Notes under the pieces: model-generated
Told to the model about the DNA's origin: nothing
The model's database searches: none
Seen by the model: the letters and a program-made list of their open reading frames with translations, nothing else
Translations under genes and position numbers: made by a program
Shown here: positions 40,768 to 50,031 of the stretch, piece after piece
How the letters are laid out: the number at the start of each line of letters is the position of its first letter
Numbering within the stretch: the stretch's first letter is position 1
DNA from: Ruminococcus sp.
GTDB taxonomy: Bacteria; Bacillota; Clostridia; Oscillospirales; Acutalibacteraceae
Reading direction: 5' to 3'
Assembly: GCA_017456845.1 (NCBI GenBank)
Contig: JAFTIP010000055.1
Coordinates: 1 to 64,000 of the forward strand
Length of the DNA stretch: 64,000 nt

Positions 40768-41474
40768 TTGGATTTCACCAACCATTCGTTAAATTCTTCC
40801 TTTACCGAATGCCTGTAGTTACGGCTTATGGAAATTTCTTTGCCATTGGAAAGCTTTACAGAATTGCCTGAAAAATCTGTAATGTGTGCGGCATTAACAA
40901 GTGAGCCTATGTGCGGCCTGATAAAGCCGAACCCTTTGAGTTCCCAGTGCTTATCATTAATTGACGACCTCTCCTGAAAGGTTCCTGCAACAGTAACAAA
41001 GGCGGTATAGTTGCCTTGCTTTTCCAAATAAATTATATTTTTGATTTCTACTATTTTAATTTCTCTGCCTGTTTTAATGGCACAGGTTGGAGCTGAGCGA
41101 AGCTTTGCCTCCAAATTTTTTATGCAATTTTCAATTTCTGAGAGGTGAGATTTGCGTACAAAGGAATAGGGGAAGGTTTGTAACGCGTCAAAAACCAGAT
41201 TATCCTGTGCTGTAACAAAGACTATGTAGGGAGTTCCGTCAACGGGCTTGATGGTGTTGAGCTTGTCGGCAAGATCAATTCCGCTAATCTCGGGCATTTC
41301 AATATCCAGAAAAATCAGGTCGTAAATAAAAGGGGCTCCTTCGCTTAGAAAAAGGGACTCAGGGTCGGTAATGGTTACAGAAAAGCTTATACCTTCTTTT
41401 TGGCAGAAATCAGTTATGTATTTTTGTAAGTTCTGAGAAAAGATTTTATCATCATCAACAATGGCAAAATTCAA
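40764..41474 (-). CDS. LytTR-family response regulator
   Basis: Residues 1-120 are a receiver domain ('IVDDDKIF' with acidic pocket and 'DLIFLDIEMPEISG' with the phospho-Asp). Residues about 135-235 are a LytTR DNA-binding domain ('IKTGREIKIVEIKNIIYLEKQGNYTAFVT...RPHIGSLVNAAHI'). AgrA/VirR-like regulators of this type bind pairs of direct repeats about two helical turns apart. It is the partner of the GHKL kinase downstream. Its targets are unknown; the direct-repeat elements at 13256, 20955 and 24223 are candidates. Confidence 0.88.
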   Translation of the reverse strand: MNFAIVDDDKIFSQNLQKYITDFCQKEGISFSVTITDPESLFLSEGAPFIYDLIFLDIEMPEISGIDLADKLNTIKPVDGTPYIVFVTAQDNLVFDALQTFPYSFVRKSHLSEIENCIKNLEAKLRSAPTCAIKTGREIKIVEIKNIIYLEKQGNYTAFVTVAGTFQERSSINDKHWELKGFGFIRPHIGSLVNAAHITDFSGNSVKLSNGKEISISRNYRHSVKEEFNEWLVKSK

Positions 41475-41559
41475 AATAAGGTACCTCGCACGTTAGTATT
41501 CGTTATTCTATATTTTACCACTTACAACTGATTTAGTCAAATTTATATAAAATATATTA

Positions 41560-41600
41560 AAAACTAAAACACCGCAGGTTAGTGCATAAACCTGCGGTAT
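41560..41600 (-). terminator. Terminator before the two-component genes
   Basis: ACCGCAGGTT (41571-41580) pairs with AACCTGCGGT (41589-41598), with a T-rich run on the minus strand. It should end the transcript of the small membrane protein at 41615. Confidence 0.8.
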
Positions 41601-41614
41601 TGCCTGTCTTTCAG

Positions 41615-42058
41615 TTATGGTTTTTGGCGATTTGATTTATAGCTTGCTACACAATAAATAATAAGCAATGCAAGTATTAAAAGGTTAAAAGCAATACTTA
41701 CGATTTTGCCTGCCATAAGCTCAATTGTTCCAAAAGATTGCAGCATACAGATTATGTCGGAAAGTGCGGGTATGGCAAGAAGAATTGTGGGGATGAGGGC
41801 CTTGCGTCTGCAGATGAAAAGCAGTAAAAATCCTGCAAGAAAGCACAATGGAAGTATTATGAAAGCAAACAAAGGGGCAACCACAAGGATTTTGTCCTTG
41901 GAGAATATGTAGGCAATGGTAAAAGGCTCGGTAGTAAGGCCAAAAGGAAAAAGGCAGTGGAAAAGCTCACTGCTGAAGAACATAAACACTGTTGCAAGAA
42001 TTTTAATGATTAGCAGAAAAAACAAGACCCATTTAAGAGTTTTTGATGTTTTTTTCAT
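41615..42058 (-). CDS. Small four-helix membrane protein of unknown function
   Basis: From ATG 42058 the product has 147 residues, a basic N-terminus ('MKKTSKTLKW') and four hydrophobic segments. GGAGGG lies 8 bases before this ATG. A longer frame to 42190 runs through the lysC terminator and is rejected. I recognise no family. It is flanked by terminators on both sides, so it is expressed alone. Confidence 0.65.
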   Translation of the reverse strand: MKKTSKTLKWVLFFLLIIKILATVFMFFSSELFHCLFPFGLTTEPFTIAYIFSKDKILVVAPLFAFIILPLCFLAGFLLLFICRRKALIPTILLAIPALSDIICMLQSFGTIELMAGKIVSIAFNLLILALLIIYCVASYKSNRQKP

Positions 42059-42104
42059 TTTAATCCCTCCTTTTGCCAGTGTATCATAGTCGTAAGGATT
42101 AGTC

Positions 42105-42141
42105 AATAAAAATCCCCTTGCAAGGTTACCTGCAAGGGGAC
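42105..42141 (-). terminator. Terminator after lysC
   Basis: TCCCCTTGCA (42113-42122) pairs with TGCAAGGGGA (42131-42140), with TTTTTATT on the minus strand. Confidence 0.85.
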
Positions 42142-42155
42142 GTTTATTCTTAAAA

Positions 42156-43370
42156 TTAAACCTCAGAGAAGAACTTGTCGTGAAGAACACGAACTGCCTT
42201 GTCTGCGTAATCAGCGTCGATGAGAACGGAGATTTTGATTTCAGATGTGGAAATCATAGAGATGTTGATCTGAGCGTCAGCGAGTGCCTCGAACATATCG
42301 GAAGCAACGCCGGGGTGGCTTTCCATACCGGAACCAACGATGGAAACCTTGGCAACAGAGTCATCAAGAAGAACCTGAGCACCGTCATATTTGTTGATAT
42401 AGTTTTTCTCGAGGATTTCTACAGCCTTAGCACCGTTATCCTTAGAAACTGTGAAGGTGATGTCCTTTGTGTTGTTTCTGCCGATTGACTGAAGGATAAT
42501 GTCAACGTTGATGTTCTTTGCAGAGAGAAGTGAGAACATCTTGACAGCAAAGCCGGGCTCATTGGGAATGTTTGTAACAGAAATACGTGCTATATCGGTG
42601 TCTTTTGCTACACCGCTGATAAGAATTTTTTCCATTTTAGGTTTCTCCTTTACTATTGTACCGGGTTTATGTGTTAAGCTTGAAAGTACCTCAAGCTCGA
42701 TTCCGAATTTCTTTGCGAGCTCTACGCTACGGTTGTTAAGAACCTGTGCTCCTAAGGAAGCAAGCTCAAGCATCTCGTCGTAAGAGATTTCGGCAAGCTT
42801 CAAAGCCTCAGGAACTTTTCTGGGGTCTGCTGTGTAAACGCCTTCTACGTCGGTGTAAATCTGGCAGAGGTCAGCGTGCATTGCGGCTGCGATTGCAACA
42901 GCACTTGTGTCAGAACCGCCGCGACCTAAAGTTGTGATGTCGTCGTACTTGTTAAGACCCTGGAAGCCTGCAACAACAACAATCTGTTTCTTAGCGATTT
43001 CAGCTTTAAGACGTGTGGTGTCTACCTTCTTGATTCTTGCAGTTGTGTGAGAAGAAGAGGTGGCGAAACCTGCCTGCCAGCCTAAGAGGGAAATTGCAGG
43101 GCAACCTAATTTGTGAAGAGCCATAGCAAGAAGAGAGATAGAAATCTGCTCGCCTGCTGCTAAAAGCATATCCTTTTCACGGTTGCTTGCGTTTACGTCG
43201 ATTTCCTTATATTTTTCAATAAGGTCGTCTGTTGTGTCGCCCTGAGCAGAAACAACAACGATTACGTCATTGCCCTTTTTGTAGGTGTCTGCCACAATGG
43301 AGGCAACATTCATTACTCTGTCTTTGTCAGCTACGGAAGAGCCGCCAAACTTCTGAACAATTAAACTCAT
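42156..43370 (-). CDS. lysC: Aspartate kinase
   Basis: This 404-residue protein begins 'LIVQKFGGSSVADKDRV', the aspartokinase signature, and has 'GFQGLNKYDDITTLGRGGSDTSAVA' for ATP and aspartate binding. Two ACT domains (about 262-400, 'ISVTNIPNEPGFAVKMFSLL' and 'VSIVGSGMESHPGVASDMFEAL') give feedback control, usually by Lys and/or Thr. It makes aspartyl phosphate for Lys, Thr, Met and diaminopimelate. It lies 21 bases downstream of hom, the next-but-one enzyme of the pathway. Confidence 0.95.
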   Translation of the reverse strand: MSLIVQKFGGSSVADKDRVMNVASIVADTYKKGNDVIVVVSAQGDTTDDLIEKYKEIDVNASNREKDMLLAAGEQISISLLAMALHKLGCPAISLLGWQAGFATSSSHTTARIKKVDTTRLKAEIAKKQIVVVAGFQGLNKYDDITTLGRGGSDTSAVAIAAAMHADLCQIYTDVEGVYTADPRKVPEALKLAEISYDEMLELASLGAQVLNNRSVELAKKFGIELEVLSSLTHKPGTIVKEKPKMEKILISGVAKDTDIARISVTNIPNEPGFAVKMFSLLSAKNINVDIILQSIGRNNTKDITFTVSKDNGAKAVEILEKNYINKYDGAQVLLDDSVAKVSIVGSGMESHPGVASDMFEALADAQINISMISTSEIKISVLIDADYADKAVRVLHDKFFSEV

Positions 43371-43391
43371 ATCTTAATAACCCTTTCAGTA

Positions 43392-44633
43392 TTATAAGTT
43401 TCCGATTCTGATTACGGAGAGAACCTTAATGCCGTCAACCTCGTTTATAGCCTTAATAGCCTCACCGTACTTAACCTCTGCCTTTGTAGCAAAGGCGGTT
43501 TCGTTTTCGGGCTCGTTCTCACGTGTAAGAACCTGTAAATCGCCCAAAGCCTCGGTTAATTTATTGTATGCGTCTTCCTTGTCCGCTGTATTAACGCGGA
43601 TATAGAGTGCGGATTTGCTCTCATCCTTGGGAAGAAGGTTGTTTTCCTTACAATCTGCCCAGAAAATAAGCTTTCTGCGTTTTAAGTGAAGTGCACAGTC
43701 GATAACGTCAGCCACAACAGCGGAAGCTGTAGGAAGCTTACCTGCACCCTTGCCGTAAAATACAACGTCGCCTGTGCAGTCGCCGCGAACCATAATGCCG
43801 TTGAAAACGTCATTGATATTGGCAAGCTGACTTTTTGAAGGAACAAACATAGGAGCAACTCCGATATCCATTCTGCCGTCATCTTCTACCTTGCAGCGGC
43901 CGATAAGCTTAATAACGCCGCCCCAGTTTTCGGCATATTTAACGTCCTCAAGAGTAATCTTTGAGATACCCTCGGTATGTACGTTATCGGGGTAAACGTG
44001 CTTGCCATAAGCAAGAGATGCTAAAATACAGATTTTTCTGCAAGCGTCATGACCTTCAACGTCAGCGGTGGGGTCTTTCTCGGCATAGCCAAGCTCCTGA
44101 GCAAGCTTCAATGCATCATCAAAGCCCATACCCTCGGAAATCATTTTTGTAAGAATAAAGTTGGTGGTACCGTTTAAGATACCTGCAATTTCGTCAACCT
44201 CGTTGGCTGCGAGGCACTTGCTAAGAGGTCTGATAATAGGAATACCGCCGCCTACGCTTGCCTCAAAGAGGTAGTTTGCGTTGTTGTCCTTGGCAATCTG
44301 CAAAAGCTCTGCACCGTGCTGAGCAACCAGCTCTTTGTTGGAGGTTACAACGCTTTTGCCTGCCTTAAGGCATCTTTTTGTAAAGTCATAAGCAGGATTT
44401 AAACCGCCCATAGCCTCTACTACAACTCTTACCTCAACGTCAGAGATAATGTCTTCGAAATTCTTTGTAAATCTGTCAGCGTGGGGGCTGTCAGGAAATT
44501 CTCTTAAGTCGAGAATATACTTTACGTCAAGCTCTTCGCCTATAGCGGAGAAAAGTCTTTCCTTATGGGTGCGGATGATTTCGTCAACACCTGAGCCGAC
44601 TACTCCGTGTCCCATAATTGCCACTGATATCAT
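43392..44633 (-). CDS. hom: Homoserine dehydrogenase
   Basis: This 413-residue protein has the NAD(P) site 'IMGHGVVGSGVDEI' (6-19), the catalytic core 'NGTTNFILTKM' and 'GYAEKDPTADVEGHDACRKI', and a C-terminal ACT-like domain (about 335-410). It reduces aspartate semialdehyde to homoserine for Thr and Met synthesis. The start has GTAGGAG 8 bases upstream. The start of its coding region is 33 bases after the PBP gene, so the three may be co-transcribed. Confidence 0.95.
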   Translation of the reverse strand: MISVAIMGHGVVGSGVDEIIRTHKERLFSAIGEELDVKYILDLREFPDSPHADRFTKNFEDIISDVEVRVVVEAMGGLNPAYDFTKRCLKAGKSVVTSNKELVAQHGAELLQIAKDNNANYLFEASVGGGIPIIRPLSKCLAANEVDEIAGILNGTTNFILTKMISEGMGFDDALKLAQELGYAEKDPTADVEGHDACRKICILASLAYGKHVYPDNVHTEGISKITLEDVKYAENWGGVIKLIGRCKVEDDGRMDIGVAPMFVPSKSQLANINDVFNGIMVRGDCTGDVVFYGKGAGKLPTASAVVADVIDCALHLKRRKLIFWADCKENNLLPKDESKSALYIRVNTADKEDAYNKLTEALGDLQVLTRENEPENETAFATKAEVKYGEAIKAINEVDGIKVLSVIRIGNL

Positions 44634-44666
44634 TTATATTCACTCCTACCTTTGGTTTTCAAAAAA

Positions 44667-46949
44667 TTAGTTGCCGTTTGTTGTTTCCACAGGCTCTGTG
44701 GTAGCAGGCACTGTTTCTGCGTTTGTGGGGATAATAATGTCAATACCTACGGTAGCCTCTGTAGACGGCTCGGTTTTATCATTTTCAGACCCTGTAGGTT
44801 TTGTTGCATCTTCGATAAAGCCTGCGTGACTTGTACATTTGGAAGGCATATTATCCTCAGTGTAATAACCTGTAGCTTTGCTCTTGCAGGTTTTATCTGC
44901 AAGCTTACCTGTAATTGTGCAGTATTCGGCTTCTACAACGCCTTCTGCCAGGTCGTAATCTTTATACTCTTTATCCTCAAGGTATCTGCTCATAACTCTT
45001 GAGAATGTTAAAGTTGCATTTTGAGTGTTCCAGATTTCAGCGGGATCATCAAAGCCCGTCCATACAGCTAAAGCTGCATATGGAGAAACACCGCAGAACC
45101 AACTGTCTTTATCGTCGTTTGTGGTACCTGTTTTACCGCAGATTTCCCAACCGTAAACAGCGGCATTGCCGGCACCTGTGCTAACGCTGTTTTCAATGTT
45201 ATAGTTAAGGAGTCGGTTCATAATTGTTGCTGTATCCTTGGAATAAGCCTGAATACCAACTCTTTCTCTGTTATCAAGAATAACATTGTCGCGGCTGTCG
45301 GTTACATAGTAGTAGGTGTAGGGCTCATAGTGCATACCGCCGTTAATAAGATAGGTGTAAGCGTTTGCCATTTCTCTTACAGATACACCGCCGTTCATAC
45401 CGCCAAGTGAAAGGCTGGCGATAGAATATCGGTCGTCCTCGTTAAGGTGGGTAAGCCCTAAGTGAGTTGTTGCGTGGTCGTAAGCTACCTCAGCACCGCC
45501 AATCATATCTATGCACTGGGCTGCACAGCAGTTGGAAGACCACTCAATGGCGTCAAAGGTCATAAGACCGTTTTTGTTTTTGGTGTCATACCAGTTGTAA
45601 GGGCCATGGGTTCCGTCATCATATACCCAGCTTTCCAAAGGTTCGTCGGGTATATAGGATGAATAGTGAATAAGGTTACGCTCTAAAGCGTAGGGATAAG
45701 CCACAACAGGCTTAATGGAAGAGCCGGGCTGTAAGAAAGACATTGTAGCTCTGTTATGAATAAGGTTAGCTTCTTTTTTCTCTGAAGAACCTGCTGTAGC
45801 AATAACTCTTCCGTCAGGAGCGACAAGTGACATACCAATCTGAAGACCGGGGTCGGATTCTTTGTCGATGTTAAGGGCTTCTTCCTCAATAATCTTCTGA
45901 GCCTCTACGTCCATAGCAGAGTAGATTTTATAGCCCTCGGTGTAAAGCTTGTCAATAGCGGCATCTTCGGTAATGTTATAATACTCTGCCAAATCTGCGG
46001 CAAGGTCGTAAACAAGCTCATCCTGATACCAGTTCTGCACGTCACCGACGTTTATGTCGACGTTGCCTTCAGAAGGATCAGCGAACTGCATATTTGCAGA
46101 TTCTTCCATAGCTGCGTCGTATTCTTCCTTGGTTATTTTTTCTTGGTCGTACATTTCGTCGATAATAAGCTCTCGACGGATTTTGTTGTTGTCAGGATAA
46201 ATAAAAGGGTCCCAAGCTGAAGGGTTCTGAGTAATACCTACAATAGCGGCACACTCGGCGATTGAGCATTCAGAGATACTTTTATCAAAATATCTGTTTG
46301 CGGCAGCTTCAACGCCCTGACAGCTTCCGCCAAAGTTAACAACGTTAAGGTAAGCCTCTAAGATTTCATCCTTAGAGTATTCCTGCTCAACCTTTAAAGC
46401 CTTTACAATTTCGCGAACCTTACGGTTGATGCTTGCTTCGTCGTCCTGAGTGAGGTTTTTGATAAGCTGCTGGGTAATGGTAGAGCCGCCGTAAGAGTCA
46501 TCGCCCTTTAAAGCAAGATTGATTACTGCACTTCCTGTTCTTCTCCAGTCTACGCCGTTGTGCTCAGGAAAACGTTTGTCCTCAATTGCAATAATAGCAT
46601 CGAAAAGATGAGGGGGCATCTGGTCATACTCTATCCATTTGCGGTTTTCGCTTCCGTAAAGAATCTGGTATTCTTCAAACTTTTCTGTTTCAGGGTTCTG
46701 AACATATACAAAGCTTGAAAGGTTAAGACTTCTGGCATCAAGGTCAATGCCTGAGGGCTGAGATGCCAGCCCCACAAGATAGATAAGCACGTTAAAGCAG
46801 ACTATTACACCTGCAATAAAGCACACCAGAAGTATAGTTAGCAGAACCTTTACCGCACAGTTAAGAACGGTTTTGGCAGGGCCAACATTACCTGTGCCTT
46901 TTTTCTTAGCTTCTTTTTCTTTATATTTACTTATATCAGTTGTACGCAT
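44667..46949 (-). CDS. Class A penicillin-binding protein (PBP1A-like)
   Basis: This 760-residue protein has a membrane anchor (about 30-60), a GT51 glycosyltransferase domain ('[20 protein letters not shown]' and '[13 protein letters not shown]') and a transpeptidase domain with SxxK 'GSSIKPV', SxN 'EWSSNCCA' and '[13 protein letters not shown]'. It polymerises and crosslinks peptidoglycan. After the transpeptidase come '[15 protein letters not shown]' and a Thr/Glu/Pro-rich acidic tail. The length is typical of clostridial PBP1A. It may head a transcript with hom and lysC. Confidence 0.93.
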   Translation of the reverse strand: MRTTDISKYKEKEAKKKGTGNVGPAKTVLNCAVKVLLTILLVCFIAGVIVCFNVLIYLVGLASQPSGIDLDARSLNLSSFVYVQNPETEKFEEYQILYGSENRKWIEYDQMPPHLFDAIIAIEDKRFPEHNGVDWRRTGSAVINLALKGDDSYGGSTITQQLIKNLTQDDEASINRKVREIVKALKVEQEYSKDEILEAYLNVVNFGGSCQGVEAAANRYFDKSISECSIAECAAIVGITQNPSAWDPFIYPDNNKIRRELIIDEMYDQEKITKEEYDAAMEESANMQFADPSEGNVDINVGDVQNWYQDELVYDLAADLAEYYNITEDAAIDKLYTEGYKIYSAMDVEAQKIIEEEALNIDKESDPGLQIGMSLVAPDGRVIATAGSSEKKEANLIHNRATMSFLQPGSSIKPVVAYPYALERNLIHYSSYIPDEPLESWVYDDGTHGPYNWYDTKNKNGLMTFDAIEWSSNCCAAQCIDMIGGAEVAYDHATTHLGLTHLNEDDRYSIASLSLGGMNGGVSVREMANAYTYLINGGMHYEPYTYYYVTDSRDNVILDNRERVGIQAYSKDTATIMNRLLNYNIENSVSTGAGNAAVYGWEICGKTGTTNDDKDSWFCGVSPYAALAVWTGFDDPAEIWNTQNATLTFSRVMSRYLEDKEYKDYDLAEGVVEAEYCTITGKLADKTCKSKATGYYTEDNMPSKCTSHAGFIEDATKPTGSENDKTEPSTEATVGIDIIIPTNAETVPATTEPVETTNGN

Positions 46950-47150
46950 ATTTGAGCCTCCGTTAAAACATAATCTGATTTTAACTTAAATAATGTAATA
47001 CGCAAATATCTATACAGTTTAAAGTATACCACTAATGGCGTTAAAAAACAAAGGATTTTTTACGATTTACGTATTTTTTAATATCCCTACAGTAAGATAA
47101 GTGAATAATAGGAATTTTTTGTGAAAAAATAACTGCGGCGGTGATATATT

Positions 47151-47465
47151 ATGAAAAGACTTTTCTACATTACATCAATTATTGTGCTTAGCTGTGTACT
47201 TGCTTCTTCCGTTATTATACCACTTACCCAAGAGCATGACCCCTTAAAAGAGCCTGTATATATTGAAAATGAAGGGGAGGAGTACATTATAAAAAGCTTA
47301 GGTGACAGAATTGTGGTGTATAGGGGAAAAGATGAAAAACCTTACCTCGAAACCACCACAGCAGTAAGCTCTCTGCCCTCTGATATTCAGCAAAAGCTTA
47401 ACCGAGGGATTTCCTATAGCTCAGAAAAAAGTATGAAAGAAGCTCTGGATGAATTTTGCAGCTGA
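47151..47465 (+). CDS. Small membrane-anchored protein, BofC-like C-terminal domain
   Basis: A single N-terminal membrane segment (about 4-24) precedes a small beta domain 'YIIKSLGDRIVVYRGKDEKPYLETTTAVSSLPSDIQQKLNRGI'. This resembles the BofC C-terminal domain proteins of Clostridia, which often end with Cys-Ser as here. BofC in Bacillus controls SpoIVB in sporulation, but the truncated clostridial forms have no proven role. The ribosome site is GGCGGTG. The stop TGA runs directly into a copy of the intergenic repeat. Confidence 0.6.
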   Translation: MKRLFYITSIIVLSCVLASSVIIPLTQEHDPLKEPVYIENEGEEYIIKSLGDRIVVYRGKDEKPYLETTTAVSSLPSDIQQKLNRGISYSSEKSMKEALDEFCS

Positions 47466-47560
47466 CCGTTAGCCACGGGTTAGCCACCCGAGGGCAAATC
47501 CACCTGTGGAAAAATTAATATAAAGGTAAGGTATCGTTAACGGTAGGGATAAACCGTTAA
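47466..47560 (+). repeat. Intergenic repeat family, copy B
   Basis: CCGTTAGCCACGG follows the TGA stop without a gap, a second TTAGCCACC half-unit comes 13 bases later, then GGGCAAATCC, ATATAAAGG, CGTTAACGG and TAGGGATAAACC. The last part matches copy E (AACGGCAGGGATAAACC). From 47560 to 47714 I see a GCCCTCGGGC hairpin at about 47630 and nothing else. Confidence 0.72.
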
Positions 47561-47714
47561 CAGTCCGAAGGATAATAAAACTATGCGTAGCATAATACCA
47601 CTGCGAAGCAATCCCACTCGCCCTCGGGCGAATAATACTTTAATAGTCGGGCGGGCTTGAAATGCTTTTTCTATAATGGTACAATATAAAAAGATTTATA
47701 TTGGAGGTTATTTT

Positions 47715-48056
47715 ATGCCGTTTATTAATACTAAGGTTACAACAGAAATTACTAAAGAAAAAGAAGAAATTTTAAAGGCTGAGCTTGGCAAGGCTATTAC
47801 TCTTATCGGCAAGGGTGAGGCATATTTAATGCTTGGCTTTGAAGATAACTGCCGCCTTTGGCTTGGCGGTAAAAACGACAGCGATATGGCCTACGTTGAG
47901 GTTTCGCTTTTAGGCCATATTACAAAGGAGAACGCAGGCAAGCTTACAACCGCTATCTGCGATATTTTTCAGCGTGAGCTCAACATCAAAGGCGACAAGG
48001 TTTATGTAAAATTTTCTGAAACCGACCTCTGGGGCTACGACAGCTTTATGTTTTAA
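47715..48056 (+). CDS. MIF-like tautomerase-superfamily protein
   Basis: This 113-residue protein has the length and pattern of macrophage migration inhibitory factor: 'MPFINTKV' with the N-terminal Pro that is catalytic after Met removal, and 'AYVEVSLLGHITKENAGKLTTAICDIFQRELNIKGDKVYVKFSETDLWGYDSFMF' aligning with the C-terminal half of MIF ('[21 protein letters not shown]'). MIF proteins tautomerise phenylpyruvate or related keto acids in vitro. The start at 47715 is fixed by TTGGAGG 8 bases upstream. It heads an operon with yjbQ and murF. 4-oxalocrotonate tautomerase is excluded by length. Confidence 0.8.
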   Translation: MPFINTKVTTEITKEKEEILKAELGKAITLIGKGEAYLMLGFEDNCRLWLGGKNDSDMAYVEVSLLGHITKENAGKLTTAICDIFQRELNIKGDKVYVKFSETDLWGYDSFMF

Positions 48057-48065
48057 GGGGATATT

Positions 48066-48482
48066 ATGAAAAGCTACAGAAAAGAACTTTGGTTTAACGT
48101 TCCAAGCCGTAGAGGTCTTGTGAATATTACAAGGGATGTTCAGAACGCCATCAACGAAAGCGGAGTTAAAGAGGGCTTGGTGCTTGTTAACGCTATGAAT
48201 ATTACCGCTTCGGTTTTCATAAATGATGATGAGGCAGGCTTACATAGAGATTATGAGCGTTGGCTCGAAAAATTAGCCCCCGAAAAGCCTTACAGCCAGT
48301 ATGACCATAACGGCTTTGAAGATAATGCTGACGCCCATTTAAAGCGTACAATTATGGGCAGAGAGGTAGTGTGTGCCATTACCAACGGTAAGCTTGACTT
48401 TGGCACATGGGAGCAGATTTTTTACTACGAGCTTGACGGCAAGAGAAACAAACACGCCCTTATTAAGATTATAGGAGAATAA
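48066..48482 (+). CDS. yjbQ: YjbQ-family protein (UPF0047)
   Basis: This 138-residue protein matches UPF0047/YjbQ: '[36 protein letters not shown]' and '[40 protein letters not shown]', with conserved His, Asp and Glu residues. Some members show weak thiamine phosphate synthase activity, but the natural role is not clear. It begins 9 bases after the MIF-like gene and ends 1 base before murF. Confidence 0.9.
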   Translation: MKSYRKELWFNVPSRRGLVNITRDVQNAINESGVKEGLVLVNAMNITASVFINDDEAGLHRDYERWLEKLAPEKPYSQYDHNGFEDNADAHLKRTIMGREVVCAITNGKLDFGTWEQIFYYELDGKRNKHALIKIIGE

Positions 48483-48483
48483 G

Positions 48484-49842
48484 ATGAAAAGCTTTACCAT
48501 AAGTGAAATTATAGATGCTTCAGGCGGTAAATTCTTCGGCGATTTAGACTTGCTTTCAAAGGAAGTTTCCTTTATCACCACCGACAGCCGAAAAGCAGGA
48601 AAAGGCGGAGTTTTTGCCGCCATTGTAGGCGAGAGGGTAGACGGACATAGCTTTATTCCTCAGTGTGCCGAGCTTGGTACACTTTGTTCAATTGCAGAGC
48701 GTACACCTGCAGACGATTCGGCTCATATTCTTGTTGATAATACTCCCGAGGCACTTCGCAAAATTGCCAAAGCCTACCGCGACAAGTTCGATATTCCTTT
48801 TATAGGAATTTCGGGAAGTGTTGGCAAAACCAGCACCAAGGAGATTATCGCATCTGTTCTTTCAGAGCATTTCCACACTCACAAAACCCAGGGGAATTTC
48901 AACAATGCCTTGGGTGTTCCTATTACTCTTTTTGCACTTGAGGAAACTCACACCGCTGCCGTTATTGAAATGGGAATTTCAGACTTTGGCGAGATGAGCA
49001 TTCTTGCAGAAATGGCGAAGCCTGATATCGCCGTGCTTACAAATGTTGGCAAATGCCATCTTGAAAATCTTAAGGATTTAGACGGAGTTTTAAAGGCAAA
49101 AACCGAAATGCTCAGCTTCCTTGAAAAAGGCGGCACAGTTGTGCTCAATGGTGATGACGTTAACTTGAGAAAGGCAGAAATCCCCGAGGGTGCTGAGGTT
49201 ATTTACTACGGCCTTGGTGAGGAGAACGACATTTTTGCAACGGATATTAAAAGCGACAATGAGTCTTTCACCGATTTTACCGTACATACAAAAGACGGCG
49301 AGTTTAAAGCTCGCATAAACTCCCTCGGCAACCATATGGTGCAGAATGCCTTGGCGGCAGTTGCAGTTGCAAAAACCTTAGGTTTAACAGAAAAAGAGAT
49401 TGTTGACGGACTTGAAAACTACCGCACCATTGGCGGCAGAGCTAATATTATAAAGACGGAAAAGCTTACAATCATTGATGATTGCTATAACGCAAACCCT
49501 GAGTCTATGAAAGCTTCTCTCAAAACTCTTGCTAACTTTGAGGGTAGGCGTGTGGCGCTTTTAGGCGATATGAAAGGGCTTGGCGAACAGGAAAAAGAGC
49601 TTCACTTTGAAATCGGCGAGCTTGCCGCAGAGCTCAAGCTTGACCTTATAATTACTGTTGGCGATTTAGCACTTGAAATGTATAAAGCGGCACGTCCCCA
49701 CATTGATGCTGAGTGGTATCAGAGTATTGAGGAGGCAAAGCTTTATATGTATGAGATGCTCACTATTGGTGATACTGTGCTTGTAAAAGCAAGCCACAGT
49801 ATGAAGTTTGACGAGCTGGTTGAATTGATTAAGGAACTGTAA
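48484..49842 (+). CDS. murF: UDP-MurNAc-tripeptide:D-Ala-D-Ala ligase
   Basis: This 452-residue Mur ligase begins with 'KSFTISEIIDASGGKFFG', the MurF N-terminal domain. It has the P-loop 'GISGSVGKTSTKE' (about 110), 'ALGVPITLFALEETHTAAVIEMGISDFGEM' and 'VIDDCYNANPESMKASL', the MurF signatures. It adds D-Ala-D-Ala to the peptidoglycan precursor in the cytoplasm. It is the third gene of the MIF-yjbQ-murF operon and is followed by a terminator. No other mur or fts gene lies near, so it is apart from the usual dcw cluster. Confidence 0.93.
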   Translation: MKSFTISEIIDASGGKFFGDLDLLSKEVSFITTDSRKAGKGGVFAAIVGERVDGHSFIPQCAELGTLCSIAERTPADDSAHILVDNTPEALRKIAKAYRDKFDIPFIGISGSVGKTSTKEIIASVLSEHFHTHKTQGNFNNALGVPITLFALEETHTAAVIEMGISDFGEMSILAEMAKPDIAVLTNVGKCHLENLKDLDGVLKAKTEMLSFLEKGGTVVLNGDDVNLRKAEIPEGAEVIYYGLGEENDIFATDIKSDNESFTDFTVHTKDGEFKARINSLGNHMVQNALAAVAVAKTLGLTEKEIVDGLENYRTIGGRANIIKTEKLTIIDDCYNANPESMKASLKTLANFEGRRVALLGDMKGLGEQEKELHFEIGELAAELKLDLIITVGDLALEMYKAARPHIDAEWYQSIEEAKLYMYEMLTIGDTVLVKASHSMKFDELVELIKEL

Positions 49843-49890
49843 TTGTTAGAAGGTACGGCCTTTATATAAAACATCATATAACCAAAACAC

Positions 49891-49922
49891 AAAAGCTCCC
49901 GATTGCGTCGGGAGCTTTTGTT
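49891..49922 (+). terminator. Terminator after murF
   Basis: AAAAGCTCCCGA pairs with TCGGGAGCTTTT around TTGCG, ending in TTTTG. Confidence 0.85.
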
Positions 49923-49961
49923 ATGTCGATGTTTGTTTTTAGTTTCAAATAAAACTTATTT

Positions 49962-50030
49962 TCGCCGTTAACGGATGTTTGCTTTTACATTAAACTTATC
50001 CGTAGGCGAATCGCCCACCTTGGCTAACGG
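49962..50030 (-). repeat. Intergenic repeat family, copy C
   Basis: On the minus strand it reads ACCGTTAGCCAAGGTGGGCG, then ATTCGCCTACGGATAAG, TTTAATGTAAAAGCAAA and TCCGTTAACGGCG, starting 1-2 bases after the amylase stop codon. Confidence 0.75.
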
Positions 50031-50031
50031 T

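Noticed and set aside
39442..42058. agr quorum-sensing locus
   Set aside because: No AgrB-like protease or AgrD-like peptide gene is found beside the kinase and regulator. The 147-residue membrane protein at 41615 has no AgrB motifs and lies behind a terminator.
42059..42190. N-terminal extension of the small membrane protein at 41615
   Set aside because: The extra 44 codons run through the lysC terminator and lack a ribosome site; GGAGGG before ATG 42058 decides the start.
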